A DNA stretch of 64,000 nt from Hofstenia miamia. Lineage: Eukaryota; Xenacoelomorpha; Acoela. The notes below the pieces were generated by a model that did no database searches, was not told the DNA's origin, and was given only the letters and a program-made list of their open reading frames with translations. The position numbers and the translations under genes were made by a program. Position 1 is the stretch's first letter. Every line of letters starts with the position of its first letter. Positions 11,784 through 22,589 of this stretch are shown piece by piece. The DNA lies in NCBI GenBank assembly GCA_004352715.1, contig SCFE01000001.1:1874544-1938543 (forward strand), given 5' to 3'.

Positions 11784-12413
11784 TTATTGACTAAATACTA
11801 TAAAAGAAATATAGTCCTCTAGCTTTTTGCATAGATTTTTCGTGTCTTTTACCGCGCTTTCAATGGTTGTGATGTACTGACATGGATGATTCTCACTCAT
11901 TTCGTAAAGACTAGGTTTCGCCTTGTTTTGCATAATCCGTAGAAGATATCTTATGAAATGAAGTCGATGGTAATAAAGAGTTAACATAGAGTCTTGTAAA
12001 TTTTCTGTTCTAATTTCTATCCTTGCTAATTTGATATTAAGTAGTTTCGCTCCATTATTGAATATCTCGTCTTTTCTTTTTTTATAGAAAGAGTTGAATC
12101 TATTGGATGCTGTGTTCAACTGCTTCACAAGGTTATCCTTGTCAATGGTGACTATTTCTATTTCTGCAGTGACATCGTCGATCTGTTTAAAAACAGAATA
12201 GAGACGTGGTTCAGCCAGTATTCTTTCAGACAACATTTTATTATTCGTAAATTTTGGGCTGTTAGATTGTCTGTTAAATATGCTTTTTTCACAGCATCTA
12301 CCAGGGAACTGGTTAAAGCAGCAATGTTCCGTTTCACAGCTTTCCATGTCATAACAGATTTCACTTTGTACGTTTAGAACAAAACAGCTGAGGATTGTAA
12401 AAGCTATGTTCAT
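11784..12413 (-). CDS. Small secreted cysteine-signature protein A (unknown family)
   Basis: 209 residues from an ATG at 12413. Residues 1-17 form a hydrophobic signal peptide (MNIAFTILSCFVLNVQS). It is followed at once by the signature C-x5-C-x4-CC-x4-PG-x-CC (CYDMESCETEHCC, then FNQFPGRCC). The remaining ~160 residues are rich in charged and hydrophobic residues with a helical look, with two more cysteines near the C-terminus and an ending of KLEDYISFIVFSQ. Two plus-strand neighbours (13337-13978 and 17100-17702) share the signature, the length and a similar C-terminal end (LDDIVSFKFF, LEEYMAYLLLY), so this is a local gene family. It is probably secreted, with four disulphides or fewer. It is transcribed away from gene B, with about 0.9 kb between the starts. 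The stop codon TAA overlaps an AATAAA (11783-11788). I do not recognise a known family, so no function is assigned. Confidence 0.8.
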   Translation of the reverse strand: MNIAFTILSCFVLNVQSEICYDMESCETEHCCFNQFPGRCCEKSIFNRQSNSPKFTNNKMLSERILAEPRLYSVFKQIDDVTAEIEIVTIDKDNLVKQLNTASNRFNSFYKKRKDEIFNNGAKLLNIKLARIEIRTENLQDSMLTLYYHRLHFIRYLLRIMQNKAKPSLYEMSENHPCQYITTIESAVKDTKNLCKKLEDYISFIVFSQ

Positions 12414-12469
12414 TAGCTGTTTTCTAAAATTGCGGGAAAGTTATAATTTATTTAGTTTGAGCGAAGTTT

Positions 12470-12482
12470 GCTTATATATTGA
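12470..12482 (-). promoter_or_regulatory. Possible TATA box for secreted gene A
   Basis: On the minus strand an AATATATAAG string lies about 60-65 bases upstream of the gene A ATG. The spacing allows a short 5' leader. In AT-rich DNA such strings are common, so this is only a candidate. Confidence 0.3.
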
Positions 12483-12775
12483 TCGTTTGAAATTAGATTT
12501 TTTAATATTTGGGATGAAGGATTTAGTATTTTAATATATTGCGGTCTCAGTTCTGTCTTTATAGAAAAAAACCGCGGTTTCGGTTTTTTTGCACTGAAAC
12601 TAGGTACACTTGAACATTTCGCTGTAAAACTGTAAGAATAGTTTGGTCAGTATGATTTTAAAGGTTTGGTTTGCATTTATTCTTTGATACATATTTTGGG
12701 CAACATTTTTTATTATGGGAATTCTGTGTGGTTTGAACACAGTCTGAGTTGGTTTAAAAAATAAACTCAATAAAC

Positions 12776-12912
12776 GCGGCTTAGCTACACGATTAAATCG
12801 TGTAGTTACAACGCAGCCCAACTTTTCACCCATCTTTGTCAGGACTATGTGGAATGAAAAACTTGTTCCATATTTACTCGTGTAGGTAAGACGCAGCCCC
12901 AACTTTGTCGTG
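12776..12912. repeat. Short palindrome plus imperfect direct repeat
   Basis: CTACACGAT/ATCGTGTAG form a perfect 9-bp stem around 12784-12805. The following GTGTAG...ACGCAGCCCAACTTT string recurs imperfectly at about 12882-12907. It is GC-richer than its surroundings. It lies between the divergent secreted genes A and B and could be a small element or a regulatory hairpin. An overlapping 100-codon minus frame (12600-12902) has no recognisable domain. Confidence 0.4.
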
Positions 12913-13144
12913 TGAAAAAGTTTGATTGCGGTTTAACTACCAGGTTTGCCGTTGTATGAGTTTTTTCACACAACAATCAAAACAACACAAGTTATTATTT
13001 TGATTCCTAAATTCTTTTTAATATAAAAAAAGGATTGTGAAAAGCTTTTTTGAAATTTTATTTTTGTAAAAAATTATAATATACCTGCTAAGTGAATTCT
13101 CAAAATAATTTATTCATGAATATTTTAACGCCTTGAAATTAACT

Positions 13145-13254
13145 ATTATATAAAAAGTTACCTTTGAGCAGAAGAGATTTTTTACGATTTAAGAAGGTAA
13201 TAATTCAAAATTTGACTTAATTTTAAAATTTTTTATTTTTGTTAAATTTTTCAG
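13145..13254 (+). promoter_or_regulatory. Possible promoter and 5' UTR intron of secreted gene B
   Basis: TTATATAAAAAG at about 13145-13156 resembles a TATA box. About 40 bases further, AAGAAG|GTAATA (GT at 13197) looks like a splice donor, and a pyrimidine-rich tract ending TTTTTCAG (AG at 13253-13254) looks like its acceptor. That would give a 58-base intron in the leader. This is pattern-based inference only. A short upstream ATG near 13260 would precede the main start. Confidence 0.3.
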
Positions 13255-13336
13255 ATTTGCATGATTATTGTTAGTAAAATAAGTTGAATTCTTCTATACT
13301 CATATTTTATTTGTGAACATTTCCCGCATTTTTACT

Positions 13337-13978
13337 ATGATTTCGTTTTATTTTATTTTCGTTTCGATTTGCATTTCTCTTAGCAAGGGAAAATATTGTT
13401 ATTCACATTATCAATGTTCACCGAATGCATGTTGTTTTGACCATTGTCCTGGGACTTGCTGCACAGATGAAATGCATAAAAAAATTTACAAAGAAAATAG
13501 TACATCGTTTAGTGCTAATGAAGAATTTTGCGAAGAGATACTTAAGCATGAGATCTTGTACCCCTTCTTGAGAGGAATTGACAATTTCCTTACAGACACA
13601 GTAGAACTTTTTGAAGAAACTTTGGAATTAACAAAGTATTTGAGGATAAAAACTCACAAAGTTGAAGATATCTTGGATGGAAAGGAGTCCCCAATGTATG
13701 GTACTTTAATGAATATTAGTTTTGAAAAGTTTAACGAAATCATGAAAAATGTTAGAAGATTAGAAAAAGCTTACATAACTTTTGAAAATTCGAGAAATGT
13801 TTTCCTTTCTGCGCTCGCTCAGTTTAGATCTCGGTATGGAGTCCATAGTCTCTCCTATTGGAATATGTATGAAATATCTACTTTTGAAGAATTAACAACA
13901 CTGCAAAATCAGTTGAGAAGCTGTGTGAAACACTTTCGCAATTTGGATGACATTGTTTCATTTAAATTTTTCTACTGA
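13337..13978 (+). CDS. Small secreted cysteine-signature protein B (unknown family)
   Basis: The first in-frame ATG is at 13337. An upstream GTG at 13313 in the same frame is not a credible animal start. This gives 213 residues. Residues 1-18 form a strongly hydrophobic signal peptide (MISFYFIFVSICISLSKG). Next comes C-x5-C-x4-CC-x4-PG-x-CC (CYSHYQCSPNACC, then FDHCPGTCC), with an extra Cys inside the last loop. The C-terminal ~160 residues look helical and end NLDDIVSFKFFY. The layout matches genes A and C, supporting a tandem family. Sequence identity outside the cysteine block is low by eye, implying old or fast-diverging duplicates. Secreted role unknown. Confidence 0.8.
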   Translation: MISFYFIFVSICISLSKGKYCYSHYQCSPNACCFDHCPGTCCTDEMHKKIYKENSTSFSANEEFCEEILKHEILYPFLRGIDNFLTDTVELFEETLELTKYLRIKTHKVEDILDGKESPMYGTLMNISFEKFNEIMKNVRRLEKAYITFENSRNVFLSALAQFRSRYGVHSLSYWNMYEISTFEELTTLQNQLRSCVKHFRNLDDIVSFKFFY

Positions 13979-13979
13979 T

Positions 13980-14269
13980 CTATAATTAAGGCTTAGTTCC
14001 TTAATTTAATGACATTAAGGCAGTTATTGAAAATCAATGGATATTAACGCTCAAACTCTTTAATTATTGGATTAAGAGAGTGGTATCTTCTTAAAAATAT
14101 ATGAAAATATAGCTTTTGATGGTATTACATTATACGTATCGCATCACAATAGTTCAAGGAATTTTTTGTGAATTTCTGAAAGTTATTTGGGTAAACCGGG
14201 GTAAAACGAAGGTGGTGCAAAGCGGAATATTTGACGCAGCATTTTTAGTTTCTTTTATAAAGCAAGTAG
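13980..14269. other. Spacer after secreted gene B
   Basis: AT-rich sequence. A 79-codon plus frame (14116-14355) runs from here into the GC-rich patch and has no recognisable domain. No clear AATAAA close to the stop of gene B. Confidence 0.3.
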
Positions 14270-14400
14270 ACCAGTGGCGTCACTGCAAATTTGGTGGCCC
14301 TATGCGAGAAGTCAATGCAAGGCCTCTATCGACAATAGCCCGCGCCACGGCTTAGCCCTTAGCTGGCATTAGCCGCGGCCAACGGCCGGCTACGGCCAAA
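14270..14400. repeat. GC-rich patch with transposon-like terminus
   Basis: Starts CCAGTGGCGTCACTGC, which resembles the CAGTGGCGT-type terminal repeats seen in some hAT-like elements. It continues into GC-rich sequence (GCCGCGGCC, ACGGCCGGCTACGGCC) that stands out strongly from the AT-rich flanks. A related CGGTCGGCTACGGCCAAGAA string occurs near 14608-14630. No matching inverted end was found. Confidence 0.35.
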
Positions 14401-16496
14401 ATCCCACCTAAGATTCATTTCTGAACATTATGATGAACCATTTATTTCCATGATATTTATTTGTATTTTTGTTTTTAAAACTTAGTCGCTTTGACCATTT
14501 TCTTTAATTGTTCAAACTTTGAGCAAGTTTTAATCGTTCCATTAATAATGGTAGTATTTCACTTAGTAGTAGTAAAAAGTGCCAACTACGACAAAAAAAT
14601 TACGGGTAACGGTCGGCTACGGCCAAGAATTTTCTTTTGGCCCCAGAACACTAATCCACAACACCCCAATTTTATGAATTAAATTTTCAGTAACTATTTT
14701 GGTATATAGTAGATACCTTTTACAAATATTTTGTACCTGCATAACTATTGAGCATCGAAAGGTGTCTAAGATTGTTTATTAAAGATATTTTTTCTAATTT
14801 TGGGCCCAATTTGTTGCTGTATTTAAATAATTACATGTTGTTTTATTGATATGTTGAGTCCCCAAAAGGCACCAAATAAATAACTTGGGCCCAAATTTTT
14901 TAAAATTGCTTATAATAAGCTTTATTTTTATTTTTAGAGAATAAATATTGCCATTTGAGGTCCCGGTGCGGCTCTACCAGTGGCTCCAGCTGTGGGAGTT
15001 GCTCGTAATGTAACGACGAGTTAGTAGACGCTTTCACTAGAGATGAGTGCGGTGCGGTGATACCGCGGGCCACCACTGTGTACCGCAGTAGCGATTTACA
15101 AAATTGCGATGGGTTGTGGTTAGCGGTAAATTTTAACAACTTGCGATGGCATAAAAGCTATGAAGATAACGTGATTTGTTTGAAGATTTAAAATCCCAAA
15201 AAACTGTTTCTGAAGCAAAATTAATAGATTTCACATACAAAATATCAATAGTAATTTTGCAAGTTTCATGGAAAATTGGATACTACCGTAATAAAATTGG
15301 ATTAATTGAAAAAATACCTAAGAAATTGTCCTTAACCTTTTCTACGCATGATCCATAACCCTAAGAAACCATTCAGAAACATCTATCTTTTCTTAGGATG
15401 CTAAAAATCTACTTCGTTGTGGTATACCGCTGCAAAATTTCATATATTTCGGTGGTTTGTGGTAAAAAACGCACATTGTTGGGGTTAGCTGTGAAGTTAT
15501 TTTATCTGCAGAGGAAAAATTTGCAAAACCTGTTCCGCGCTCTAGCTTGCACCTACTATTTGATTCCTTCTACAATCCTAGAAGACATTTAGAGAATCAA
15601 AGACAATTTTCACTGTAGTACAAGCTCGATAATTGACAAGGTGTATCATTTTTTCGTCGAAAGATCGTTTCTTTTATCTGCCCGAGATTGTTTGGAGTTG
15701 GCATTTACAATGCCAATTTCTGTGCTGAAGAAAAAACTGAAGTTAAATTATGATATCCAAGAGAGTGGGCAAGTGGTTTGGTTAGTGGTGGTTGTGCATT
15801 TCTTTGCGGTAAGATTCTGGAAAAAAAATCGGGGCTCTATGATTTTCCTATCCTCATTGATAACTGCGACGAAATAGGTTGTGCTCAGTTCCTAGTAATA
15901 GCAGCAAAGTTGCTACCTAAAAAGGAGACCGTAATGTCCACATTTAATAAAACTTTGAGGTGATCTTTTTCAAAAAGACTGTTTTACTCCACTTATCACC
16001 ATTTTCCCCACTAGATAAGTGGTTTTCGAAACCCCACCATTTCCTAGCAATCCTGAATACGTGCACAAGATTGTGCATTGGCATATCTTACGGTAATAGG
16101 AATTGTCCTACGAAGTGCTGATTTTAATGTTTGAATTAATTCGTAGATTTAAAAAGTTTGTTGTTCGTGTCTTTATATCATAATAAAAAATAGATTTCAA
16201 TTGAGTAACATTTATCTAATCTAAATATTCTCAAATGAACTAGAACTCTTTAATTCATTTAATGAAAGTGTATTGTTGCCTTTTGGTCACTAACTTTGTC
16301 ACGACTGAGGCGTCCCCATTTGATACTACTGGGACGCCCCTCGTTGTCATTCGTCCATAAGTGGAGAAATGTAAAGAAGCTTGACAAATCTTGACAAGTA
16401 AAATAGTTGAAGCTACTGCTGAGTACTGCCATTGAAAGCTTCAGTTTATTTTTTTCAATAATACTTTTTATTATTTGATAGGTTCTATTCACTCGC
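14400..16496. other. No gene recognised (14.4-16.5 kb)
   Basis: Mixed sequence. GGCCC/GGGCCC-containing blocks near 14630-14900 and a GC-richer CTCCAGCTGTGGGAG stretch near 14960-15070 suggest old repeat material. Several 60-80 codon frames on both strands lack recognisable domains. None is called. Confidence 0.35.
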
Positions 16497-16815
16497 AGTC
16501 CTAGAAAAATTCGAACGGGGAGTGGTTAACATTTTTTTCATAAAAGTATTATAAAACGATTTATTTGTAAGTTATGCAAAATCTAATCATGTTCTGTTCT
16601 GTAAAAAGTGCAATGATTTATGAGATTGTTCCAAAAAATCTTAAGGTTTATATTTGTTCACATGAAAGCTAGTCTTTATTAGGCGATTTTTATGGATGGG
16701 AGAGCGGAATATTTTTGCAAAAAGGGTTTCTATTTTATGAAAAAACAATAAAAAATTATTTTTTATCATAATATTCATATAATAAATTCGCAATTTCATA
16801 TAGTGCTTAGATAGT
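16497..16815 (+). repeat. Dispersed repeat family I, copy 2
   Basis: Diverged second copy of the repeat at 7915-8215, in the same orientation. CAAAATCTAATCATG, CAATGATTTATGAG, AAGGTTTATATT and CACATGAAAGCTAGTCTTTA align in order. It lies just upstream of secreted gene C. Confidence 0.6.
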
Positions 16816-17099
16816 TCATGAAAAGGGAGGGGGCTATCGTCCACCTAAAACCGCACCTGTTTCTATTCTGCCATCAAATTTTATATTAAAAATATTACTC
16901 TTTTCTTTGTTTTAATATTTTGTCCAACCCTAATATTTTAAAACACTTAATTTCGTACCTGATCAAATGTATATTCAATAATCGATCAGTTTCATGTGAA
17001 CCAGGTTTCAGTTTAAAAGTGTATATGTACTATAGAGATGCGAGACAATGCTTTTTTCAATCCGAAATACTTTCCCGCGGATTTGTCAAATTTGATCGA

Positions 17100-17702
17100 A
17101 TGTGGTTATTTATTTCTATTATATTTTCCTTAAAGTTCAGGGTGGTTGTTGATTTGAAATTATGCTTAATAAATGCAGTATGTCACGCAGAGGTTTGCTG
17201 TTACAATACTTTCCCTGGAAATTGTTGTCCAAAAGAGAAGTACGCTGAGTTAGAACAAAGCGACACTGTTACTTTCGAAAGCAATCGCTTAGTTAGTTTG
17301 CGTGTTTCTAAAAGCAATGATTTATATCTGATTTTCCAAAGAATGGACGAGTCAATGAGTATTGGAAGTAAAGTTTCTACACAGGCAGTGGAGCTTATAG
17401 ACAATTATGAATCACTGATTAATGATTCTTACTACAAAGGGTTCCTTTCGAAACCACTTGAAGATTTGTTAGCGCAACACACAAAGTTAAGAAAAATCTC
17501 GCATGAGCTAAACATGTCTCGTATTGATTTTTATGATACGATTTTGTATTTAGCTCTCAGATATGATACAATGCCGGTCTTTGATATCAGGAAGAACTAT
17601 CCTTTGGAAAAAATTGATAGAATTATAAATCTCACTATGATGTTAAAAAGCATATCTCTCAAACTTGAAGAATATATGGCTTACTTATTACTCTATAATT
17701 GA
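17100..17702 (+). CDS. Small secreted cysteine-signature protein C (unknown family)
   Basis: The start chosen is the ATG at 17100 (MWLFISIIFSLKF), which opens a hydrophobic leader. The open frame extends upstream to a TTG at 16920, but that part lacks a credible start. The protein is about 200 residues with C-x5-C-x4-CC-x4-PG-x-CC (CLINAVCHAEVCC, then YNTFPGNCC), a helical-looking body and an ending of KLEEYMAYLLLYN, parallel to genes A and B. The leader is longer than in A and B, and possible acceptor-like CAG sites lie at about 17170-17195. A small intron or a different first exon therefore cannot be excluded. An ATTAAA about 130 bases after the stop is a possible poly(A) signal. Function unknown. 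Confidence 0.72.
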   Translation: MWLFISIIFSLKFRVVVDLKLCLINAVCHAEVCCYNTFPGNCCPKEKYAELEQSDTVTFESNRLVSLRVSKSNDLYLIFQRMDESMSIGSKVSTQAVELIDNYESLINDSYYKGFLSKPLEDLLAQHTKLRKISHELNMSRIDFYDTILYLALRYDTMPVFDIRKNYPLEKIDRIINLTMMLKSISLKLEEYMAYLLLYN

Positions 17703-17876
17703 ACACTAGACAACCTTCTTATTATCAAAATGTGGGTTTATCAACTGAATTTCCATCAAATTTTATGAACATTTTTCGTAACTACCTGCGAAAAATTTGT
17801 ATATAATATATTGCTATAGTTAATATAATTTTTTATTAAATCAGAATATAAAATATTGTCAAAAAAATTTTACGTT

Positions 17877-17898
17877 TCATATATATATATATATATAG
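17877..17898. repeat. (TA)n microsatellite
   Basis: About ten TA units. It lies just before the mariner remnant, and TA tracts are frequent mariner targets. Confidence 0.8.
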
Positions 17899-17929
17899 CT
17901 TGTTCTCAGATGAATTCCACATTCAATGT

Positions 17930-18437
17930 CACATGGATATGTCGCAAATTTAAATTTTCAAGTTCTTGCTGCTATATATAAACGAATTGCACGTTTTAAT
18001 TCCTAAATTGATCGATGCCGATAGCTAAATACGTTTGATTTTAAGTATCCCCACAAGAAGAAATCACACGGGAGCAAATCGAGGAGATCTCGCGGGCCAA
18101 AGGAGATCACTGCTCAAGGGAATCAAAAAATTGGAGAACAAAATTTTTAAAGAACATCTGGAAGTATGTGCCGTTACCCCATCCTTTTGAAATAAGCATT
18201 ATTTCTAACTTCAATTTCACCCAATTTGTTTCTTAAAAGAGTGCTTAGCAATACAGAAGTTACAGTTGTTTTCAGTTCATATTCTGAAAATACTCAAATG
18301 CATAAATATATTTCGCTGCAATAATATTAATTGGCATGATATTTACACTCAGAAAATGATTTTTTTCAAATATTTTGTTATAGTTGTCTTTGATTAAGCC
18401 TATAAATGCGTCAGATTATTTTGGACCACCTTGTATT
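17930..18437 (-). mobile_element. mariner (irritans-like) remnant
   Basis: The minus strand around 18060-18120 reads WPARSPRFAPV, a stop, then FLLVGILK. This matches the WPARSPDLxPxD...LWG block near the catalytic third Asp of irritans-type mariner transposases, with the Asp lost. Further downstream (17940-18010) is a degenerate match to the transposase tail. The plus sequence at 18414-18436 (ATTATTTTGGACCACCTTGTAT) is a typical mariner terminal repeat. The opposite terminus was not found. The element is dead. Confidence 0.6.
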
Positions 18438-18439
18438 TA

Positions 18440-20350
18440 ATAATGACAATGTTGTTCGTAAATCAGTAATGGAAATGAGTGATTACATCAATATTACTAT
18501 AATCACCATTTAGGATAGACTTTCTAATAAGTGCTTATTTGTTGTGACATCTAAGTTACCTAGTTTGATCAAGTTTTATTAAATTGACATTGATGAATAT
18601 TCACAAAGGGCACATGAGGACAGACGTTTATATTCAATCCACCGACGTCCACTATATTTACTCGTATCTAACCCACATCTTCAAATATATTTAAGTTTAT
18701 GCAAACCTACTGTATATCAGCTACCGCACTGCCTAGGGCTGTGGATTAAAACGTTCTTTATCGAATTATACAAAAACATGTATTAGAAAAATTTAAAACG
18801 GAATGCTAACACAGATGAAGAAGTAAGATTCTGTTTACTTATCATTGACCTACCAATACTTTTCTTCCCTTTTCGACAAACAAATTGGTACTTATTACAC
18901 CACAACTCATCGCTAACTTCGAGCTGTTTAAACATGTTTTTTGTGAAATTGATTAAAACAATTTGTTTAAGGCATGACAGCCTGCACACACAATATAATT
19001 TTGACGAATTTGCTTGCAAAGCTAAAATGATTGATTATATGTAGGCCTGAATTTTCAGACCCAGCTCAACCCAGATCCACTAAGGGTCAAATATTGTGCC
19101 ACGTACATGTTTCATCAAAAATTTCAATCTAGATTTAAATTATTAGAACTAGCTCTACCCATGATTGCCAAGCGCTTCAATGTCAAAATACTCGCATACT
19201 TTTCATTTCCACATGCTCGAATTGCTCAGTCAACCGGCACCTAGGTATTCTCGTTGCTTAACATTCTAACGAATTAAGGGTACTTTTAGGCAATGCAGTG
19301 TACAGTTAGAATTGTTCGACATTAAATTTTGAACAAAATAAATGAAAATCGGAGAAATTTCTAGTTTCCATGCTAAATATTAATTGTGAACTTACGGTCT
19401 CATATATGTTCTGGCATAAATTTTAGAAAAATTATTTAGTTTCCCTGTAGTTGTAGACAGAAGAATAGATTATCTATTCTTTTAATTTTACGGTCTAACA
19501 ATTGCAAATTGTCTTTTCGGTGGTTGTCTTCAATTAATTAGCAAGGATTATTTCAGAAATTTATCATCAAATGGAAGTAATTTTTCGTTCTAATTACAGA
19601 TACTAAACTGTTCAATTATTATTTTTATAAATGATGTCTTTTAATCCCACTGGATCTGGAATTTTTATACGTAAATCTTTAATGACTTTTGCAATTCTAT
19701 TTCTTTGTCCGACAAAATGACTCTTCGTGTTGCAGAAACAGCGTCATTGAAATGTAATTTATGATGATGAATGGACACACAGTGTGGAACTTGTGCTGGA
19801 CTAAACACGATTATTTTATAAATTTAACAAATCAGTATTGATAAATGTCTTTTGTGATTTGAAAATTTATGGTGGTGGCAAAAATTTTGCGAATAAATAT
19901 TTAATATTCCTAAATTAATATATAACATAGAAATGGAAGCAAAGCAAACCAAATGTGTGTATTTAGCATTTATAAAACCAATACAACCTCCAAAACGTTT
20001 GAAACATCGTTACGTTCGGGTAGATGAACTTTTTTCATGAATGCTACTCTTCTTTAATGCTAGGGCGAAATCTTGGGTAATTGTTGTACTCAGATGCTTT
20101 TAAGTACATCTTGAATACTGAAGCCCGTTCCAATTTTATATGAGTGTCGCACTTGTTTTTCACTTTATTCAATCTGGCAATTCTACATTTTGACCCATAA
20201 AGCGGCGAATTATACGAATTATTTAAAAATTATTTACAAAATTTAGTTGACTTAGATATTCTGTACGTCTAGGTATCGAAAGAAATTACAACAGAATTTC
20301 GAAAAATATAGTTTTGTAATTTTTTGTCACAAAGTTGTTTTCAATATAGA
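18440..20350. other. No gene recognised (18.4-20.35 kb)
   Basis: AT-rich sequence. A minus frame of 78 codons at 18783-19019 (with LEVSDELWCNKYQFVC) might be part of an element protein, but I cannot assign it. I looked for upstream methionine synthase exons and saw none. Confidence 0.35.
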
Positions 20351-20353
20351 CCG

Positions 20354-20387
<34 letters not shown>
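20354..20387. repeat. (TA)n microsatellite abutting gap
   Basis: About 15 TA units running directly into Ns. The gap probably arises because reads could not cross the dinucleotide tract. Confidence 0.85.
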
Positions 20388-20523
20388 NNNNNNNNNNNNN
20401 NNNNNNNNNNNNNNNNNNNNNNNNNNNNNNNNNNNNNNNNNNNNNNNNNNNNNNNNNNNNNNNNNNNNNNNNNNNNNNNNNNNNNNNNNNNNNNNNNNNN
20501 NNNNNNNNNNNNNNNNNNNNNNN
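20388..20523. other. Assembly gap (136 N)
   Basis: Run of N. Frames of X residues across it are meaningless. Confidence 0.99.
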
Positions 20524-22422
20524 ATAGGCTATGCGGCGCTGTGTACACCTAGTGATGCGCTAAACCGCCTTTGTACAAACTCAGCATGAGTGTTACGAAG
20601 CATAACTTTTAATGAATACTCATAAAAATTTAAAATACAATTTTTTTTAATGTTCTAATAAGTGTTTAGCATTGTAGTGGGGGATCCGCGTTATTTTCAT
20701 AGGGTCGATTTTATCTGTTCAAAAAGATACAACCAAATTTTCGAATTTCATTTGTCGCAGGAGAGTATTTAGATCTGATACAGACCCTAATGGGGAAAAA
20801 TCACAAAGGTTACCGTATCTAGGACTCAGTTTGAAAGAAAAAATAATCCTGCCCTGTCCTGATTTATTCGGATTAACCCACATTTTCCGAATCGCAAATT
20901 CTCATAATTTTCAGATATAATTACTGAAGGCATGCTCCAGTGAAGTCAATGAACAGTTTTTTACTACATTAACAATATTTTAATAAAGAATAATCTCATT
21001 AACTAGTTTATGATCAGCAATACATAGATTATCACAGTGTAGTGCAAACTCATTACGTTAAAATAATATGCTGTGTTCCAATATTTCCCTAAGCAACGCT
21101 TTAATGCATTTCAAAAAATTTCTTTCAATCTCTAAGGCATTTCTAGCATTGAAGAAAAATCTAAATTTATTGATGATAAAACTATCACGAAAAATCTTTC
21201 ACTAATTACACTATTTGCAGGAATGACATTCAAGTCGACAGCAAGCTGAGATAGAAAGGAGTATTTCTAAAATTTTCAATCGCAAGACAATCAGCAGCAT
21301 TAAATTTGTTATTTTATGAAATCAACTGCAGAATCGACTCCAATTCATGAAGATTTTGATACACTATTATTACAGTACAGTACTGCTAAGATTAATGTTT
21401 AGGGTTTTAGTCTTGAATTTCTAGTTAAGAATTTATCCAGATCTAACTGCATCTCAACTTTGTCCTGCCCTGTCCAAATTTATCCGGATTTATTTTGCCC
21501 TAATTATCCTGCCCGAACTCAGCCATATCCATGTTCCTAATAGTGATGAGCGGGTAGGAGTATTAGTCAGGGGCACCCGGTTTTACCATAATTATTTCTA
21601 TACCTAGTTTCTTATTAGAGGTCATCGCGACCTAGTGATGCGACCAGAAGTTTCATGTGAAGACGCACGTAAAATGCTAATAAAAGTGGAGAATGATTTT
21701 ATTTTATGTTCTAAATAAGTCTTTATTCTATTATCGTGTGAAGCTTTCAGCAGACATTTATCGACCGATAATATATATATATACATATATGCAGTAAAAA
21801 GGTTTATAAAATCAAGATTAATATATACTTAAACTTTCTCATGTATGAAACCAAGTAAGAAATTAAAAAAAATAACGAAGAATTCAAATATTAAAAATTA
21901 CAAAGATCGTTCCTATATTTAATGAAAATGTGTTCCAAATAAAGATCCTATTCCAAAGAACTTATTTCCTCTGTTGTTTACAATTGTGAATGTGGTAATT
22001 GTAAAAATCATAAATCGGAGAAACAAAACGACATTTGATAACACGAATTTAGGAGCATATTAGCAGTCAATTAATTCGGAAATAGCTATGAACGAACACC
22101 AAGCGAAAGAACATAATTTTTACGTCAAACTAAAACACAAAATTCTAAAATAAGAATCTTTAATAATCAAATAAATGAGCAGCAAAGCCTAATATGATAA
22201 CACTAAACTTATATTAAAGGTCAAGCAAAATTATATCAAAAGTGCAAATATTTAGTTTCTACTGCTGATGACTTCTGTGATCAAAGCCTGTCTATCATTT
22301 TCATATCGTTTAGAAATATTTTCAAACTCATACATTAGTACTTCTGAAAAAAATAATTTTATTATTCAAATCTCAACATACGTATATTGATATATCACTA
22401 AGAATTTAGGCAACTACTTCAG
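20524..22422. other. No gene recognised; weak repeat words (20.5-22.4 kb)
   Basis: CCTGCCCTGTCC followed by TTTATTCGGATTA (about 20850) recurs as CCTGCCCTGTCC...TTTATCCGGATTTA (about 21463-21492). This suggests an old repeat. A (TA)n tract is at about 21767-21788. This is the sequence immediately upstream of the first recognised methionine synthase exon and is presumably intron. Confidence 0.4.
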
Positions 22423-22589
22423 ATCGAAAGTTCGAAATATGCGAACGCTCATACAGAATTTTAACGGAGACTGTTGGCATAGACCCATGTGATATCATCT
22501 TTGATACAAACATTCTCACGATTGCTACTGGGATGAAAGAACACGATAACTATGCTGTGGAGTTCATTGAATCAATAAAAAAAATCAAA
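22423..22589 (+). CDS. MTR: MTR exon (folate domain, [13 protein letters not shown]...)
   Basis: 55 codons plus two bases. The exon enters in phase so that AT completes a codon with a preceding G (giving Asp before [11 protein letters not shown]). It contains [20 protein letters not shown] and ends KKIK before GTTCGT. The usual P of IIFDPNIL is T here. The acceptor is CTTCAG at 22417-22422. Assigned by clear similarity to animal MTR. Confidence 0.88.

Noticed and set aside
13313-13336. GTG-initiated upstream extension of secreted gene B
   Set aside because: Not a credible animal start; the ATG at 13337 directly begins a signal peptide.
16920-17099. TTG-initiated upstream extension of secreted gene C
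   Set aside because: No start codon, and the added ~60 residues precede the signal-like segment; probably untranslated.
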